Source: Planctomycetota bacterium (GTDB taxonomy: Bacteria > Planctomycetota > UBA1135). From it: a DNA stretch of 7,824 nucleotides. Shown in pieces: positions 6,467-7,824 of the stretch (its first letter is position 1; every line of letters starts with the position of its first letter). The stretch spans positions 47,618-55,441 of the forward strand of contig NVWJ01000016.1 of the NCBI GenBank assembly GCA_002746235.1, written 5' to 3'. The notes beneath the pieces were generated by a model. The model was given only the letters and a program-made list of their open reading frames with translations. It was not told the DNA's origin and searched no databases. A program made the translations under genes and the position numbers.

Positions 6467-6478
6467 CTAGAGTACTCT
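6458..6478. promoter_or_regulatory. Nested palindromes over the -10 and start site; candidate operator
   Basis: CTCTA (6458-6462) and TAGAG (6468-6472) form an inverted repeat around the -10 element. AGAGTACTCT (6469-6478) is a perfect 10-bp palindrome over the likely transcription start. The alternating CTCT/AGAG/CTCT blocks would suit a dimeric repressor blocking RNA polymerase. The regulator encoded second in this operon is a candidate ligand (inference). Confidence 0.4.
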
Positions 6479-6482
6479 GCAT

Positions 6483-6490
6483 AAAGGAGA
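6483..6490 (+). promoter_or_regulatory. Strong Shine-Dalgarno site fixing the start at 6497
   Basis: AAAGGAGA lies with its GGAG seven bases before the ATG at 6497. It is the only well-spaced, strong Shine-Dalgarno sequence in the window; the other genes have none or poorly spaced ones. It settles the start of the membrane protein and suggests it is translated efficiently. Confidence 0.8.
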
Positions 6491-6496
6491 ACCACC

Positions 6497-7054
6497 ATGA
6501 ACGCACCGAAACTGGAACAAGACCTCGACTTCGTCCGCCAAGTCCTCGACGACAGCTCGCCGCCCGCTGGCGTACGCAGCATTTACTTCTTTTGGGCCGC
6601 CGCCATCCTCGTCGGCATGCCACTCGGCGATTTTCGCCCGGAGTGGATGCCTTACTTCTGGATGACCGTCGGCCCCGGCGGATGGATCATCTCTGCATTT
6701 CTTGGCTACCGCGCATCGAAGCAAAGTGGGCAGATGGACCGTAGTGCAGGCCTGCGCCAAGCGGCACATTGGGGGGCGATGGTTTTAGTCATCAGCATGG
6801 TTGCCCTACTTCCCTACAAAGGATTCATTCCTTGGGAAGCCATGGGCCCCATCGTATTACTACTACTCACCCTCACCTACTGCCTGGCTGCGATTCACTT
6901 CGGCCGCATCTTGTTAGTACCGGCACTCATGTTCGCATTGGGTTATGGAACCATGTTGTTCCAACCAGCCTATCCATGGACCATCGTCGGAATCCTTGGT
7001 GCTATCGGTTTGTTCTTTAGTGCTTTTGCAGAAGAGTCGTCCCGTGCAAAATGA
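6497..7054 (+). CDS. Polytopic membrane protein of unknown function
   Basis: The 185-residue protein starts with a charged cytoplasmic-type segment (about 1-26, LEQDLDFVRQVLDDS) followed by about six hydrophobic helices near 27-44, 51-70, 90-107, 116-133, 137-154 and 160-177. A short charged loop at 71-89 (YRASKQSGQMDRS) contains the most positive charge. The C-terminus is short and hydrophilic. No catalytic or transport motif is recognisable. Proteins of this layout are commonly encoded directly before a small winged-helix regulator, and the same arrangement holds here: the next gene starts at 7044 and overlaps this one by 11 bases, so the two are translationally coupled. Promoter (6438-6466) and ribosome-binding site (6483-6490) are strong. 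TGA is the stop codon here, showing that TGA terminates translation in this genome. The coding call is firm; the function is unknown. Confidence 0.85.
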   Translation: MNAPKLEQDLDFVRQVLDDSSPPAGVRSIYFFWAAAILVGMPLGDFRPEWMPYFWMTVGPGGWIISAFLGYRASKQSGQMDRSAGLRQAAHWGAMVLVISMVALLPYKGFIPWEAMGPIVLLLLTLTYCLAAIHFGRILLVPALMFALGYGTMLFQPAYPWTIVGILGAIGLFFSAFAEESSRAK

Positions 7055-7824
7055 ATCGGATTCCGATCAAGGCTTCCTTGCCGACGGCGAGGGATTTCTA
7101 AAACTTCTCGAACATCGCTCGCGGTTTACCATTTTGATTTTGCTTGCACGGCATGACGAGTTAAATTTTCGTCGCTTCAAGGATTTACTACACGAGACCG
7201 ATGGCAACCTTGGTGCACACTTGCGCAAACTCGAAGAGCATAGTTTCCTGGCGGGGATTGGCGTGATTCTAGGTCATCACAGCGAAATCGGGCATCTGCA
7301 ACGACTCAATGCCTGCAAACAGACGATGCAAAAAATGCTCGGCGACAAGGGCAAACTACATGACGTTGCTTGCTTGAGCCCCGACATGACTCATGGCCAG
7401 CAGGTGATTAACGAACTGTTTGATTGTCCTAAGCCCCCCACTGCCATCTTCTGTTTCGACCACGCAACGGCTGTGAACATTCTTAACGAAGCGAATCATC
7501 GAGGCATTAAAATTCCCCAGCAGTTGTCCCTGATCAGTTATGTGAATGACGGGACTGTGATCATGCTTGATAAGCAGCTGACTTCGCTATGGGTTCCGAC
7601 TCACGAAATGGGACGACAAGCAGTCTGCATGTTGCAAAAGCAGCTTGACGACAACGCTGCCAAACAAGCTTCCGCGAGGAATTCCGGGGCTTCCGGGGAG
7701 GGGGCAGCCAAGAACCCGTCAAGGCATCAAACCACTCTAATGCTCCCAAGTCGTTGGACTTTAGGTGCGACAACAGCACCGCCTGCACCTGCACCTAGCA
7801 TTGCAACGCCCTCCATCATGCAAG
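7044..7824 (+). CDS. Chimeric regulator: winged-helix-type HTH joined to the C-terminal half of a LacI-type effector domain (open at window end)
   Basis: From GTG 7044 the frame is open for 260 codons to the window edge. Residues 17-68 (FLKLLEHRSRFTILILLARHDELNFRRF ... then ETDGNLGAHLRKLEEHSFL) are a classic winged-helix regulator core; TDGNLxxHLRKLE is the recognition-helix signature of the small ArsR/MarR-like proteins often paired with membrane proteins. Just where the wing should follow, at about residue 69-71, the sequence switches to the second half of a LacI/GalR ligand-binding domain: GIGVILG...LQRLNA (71-90), PTAIFCFDHATAV (132-144), GIKIPQQLSLISY (154-166), VPTHEMGRQAV (184-194) and a closing LPSRWTLGATTAPP (234-247). 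The first half of that domain is missing, as is the LacI HTH. A Pro/Ala-rich tail follows. It overlaps the membrane gene by 11 bases. It could be a genuine fusion, a decayed gene or a misassembly. Domain calls are solid; function is unclear. Confidence 0.75.
   Translation, partial: MQNESDSDQGFLADGEGFLKLLEHRSRFTILILLARHDELNFRRFKDLLHETDGNLGAHLRKLEEHSFLAGIGVILGHHSEIGHLQRLNACKQTMQKMLGDKGKLHDVACLSPDMTHGQQVINELFDCPKPPTAIFCFDHATAVNILNEANHRGIKIPQQLSLISYVNDGTVIMLDKQLTSLWVPTHEMGRQAVCMLQKQLDDNAAKQASARNSGASGEGAAKNPSRHQTTLMLPSRWTLGATTAPPAPAPSIATPSIMQ

Noticed and set aside
7561..7794. 77-codon minus-strand open frame
   Set aside because: Antisense to the LacI-like part of the chimeric regulator, whose plus-strand frame shows clear family motifs.

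Overview
The window looks like part of a Gram-negative-type chromosome, most likely from the Planctomycetota or a neighbouring phylum. This is an inference from three things: an ECF sigma factor carrying a membrane anchor and a very long extracytoplasmic tail, a general lack of Shine-Dalgarno sites, and two predicted lipoproteins. No gene here fixes the taxonomy. Base composition looks even along the window and there are no RNA genes, insertion sequences or CRISPR arrays.

Left part: the minus strand holds the N-terminal portion of a biosynthetic arginine decarboxylase (speA), cut by the window edge. Divergent from it, three plus-strand genes are packed closely and probably co-transcribed. They are a small four-cysteine protein of unknown function, a 967-residue ECF sigma factor / membrane anchor / beta-rich fusion, and a TraB/GumN-family lipoprotein. 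The last of these overlaps by four bases, tail to tail, with a minus-strand class V aminotransferase resembling isopenicillin N epimerase.

Centre (5956-6393): divergent from the aminotransferase lies a gene that conventional ORF calling breaks up. Read through two in-frame TGA codons, positions 6000-6344 encode a 114-residue lipoprotein with a heavy-metal-associated (HMA) domain. The two TGAs fall in the GMTCxxC metal-binding motif, giving GMT-U-GVT-U. This is best read as a double-selenocysteine protein, and a perfect hairpin after the second TGA could serve as its SECIS element. A strong intrinsic terminator closes the gene. This is the main discovery in the window.

Right part: a textbook sigma-70-type promoter with a nested palindrome and a strong ribosome-binding site drives a polytopic membrane protein. 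The gene behind it overlaps it by 11 bases and encodes an unusual regulator. Its N-terminus is a helix-turn-helix of the winged-helix type that normally accompanies such membrane proteins, but the wing is replaced by the C-terminal half of a LacI-type effector domain. This is either a real domain fusion or an assembly artefact, and the frame is still open at the window end.
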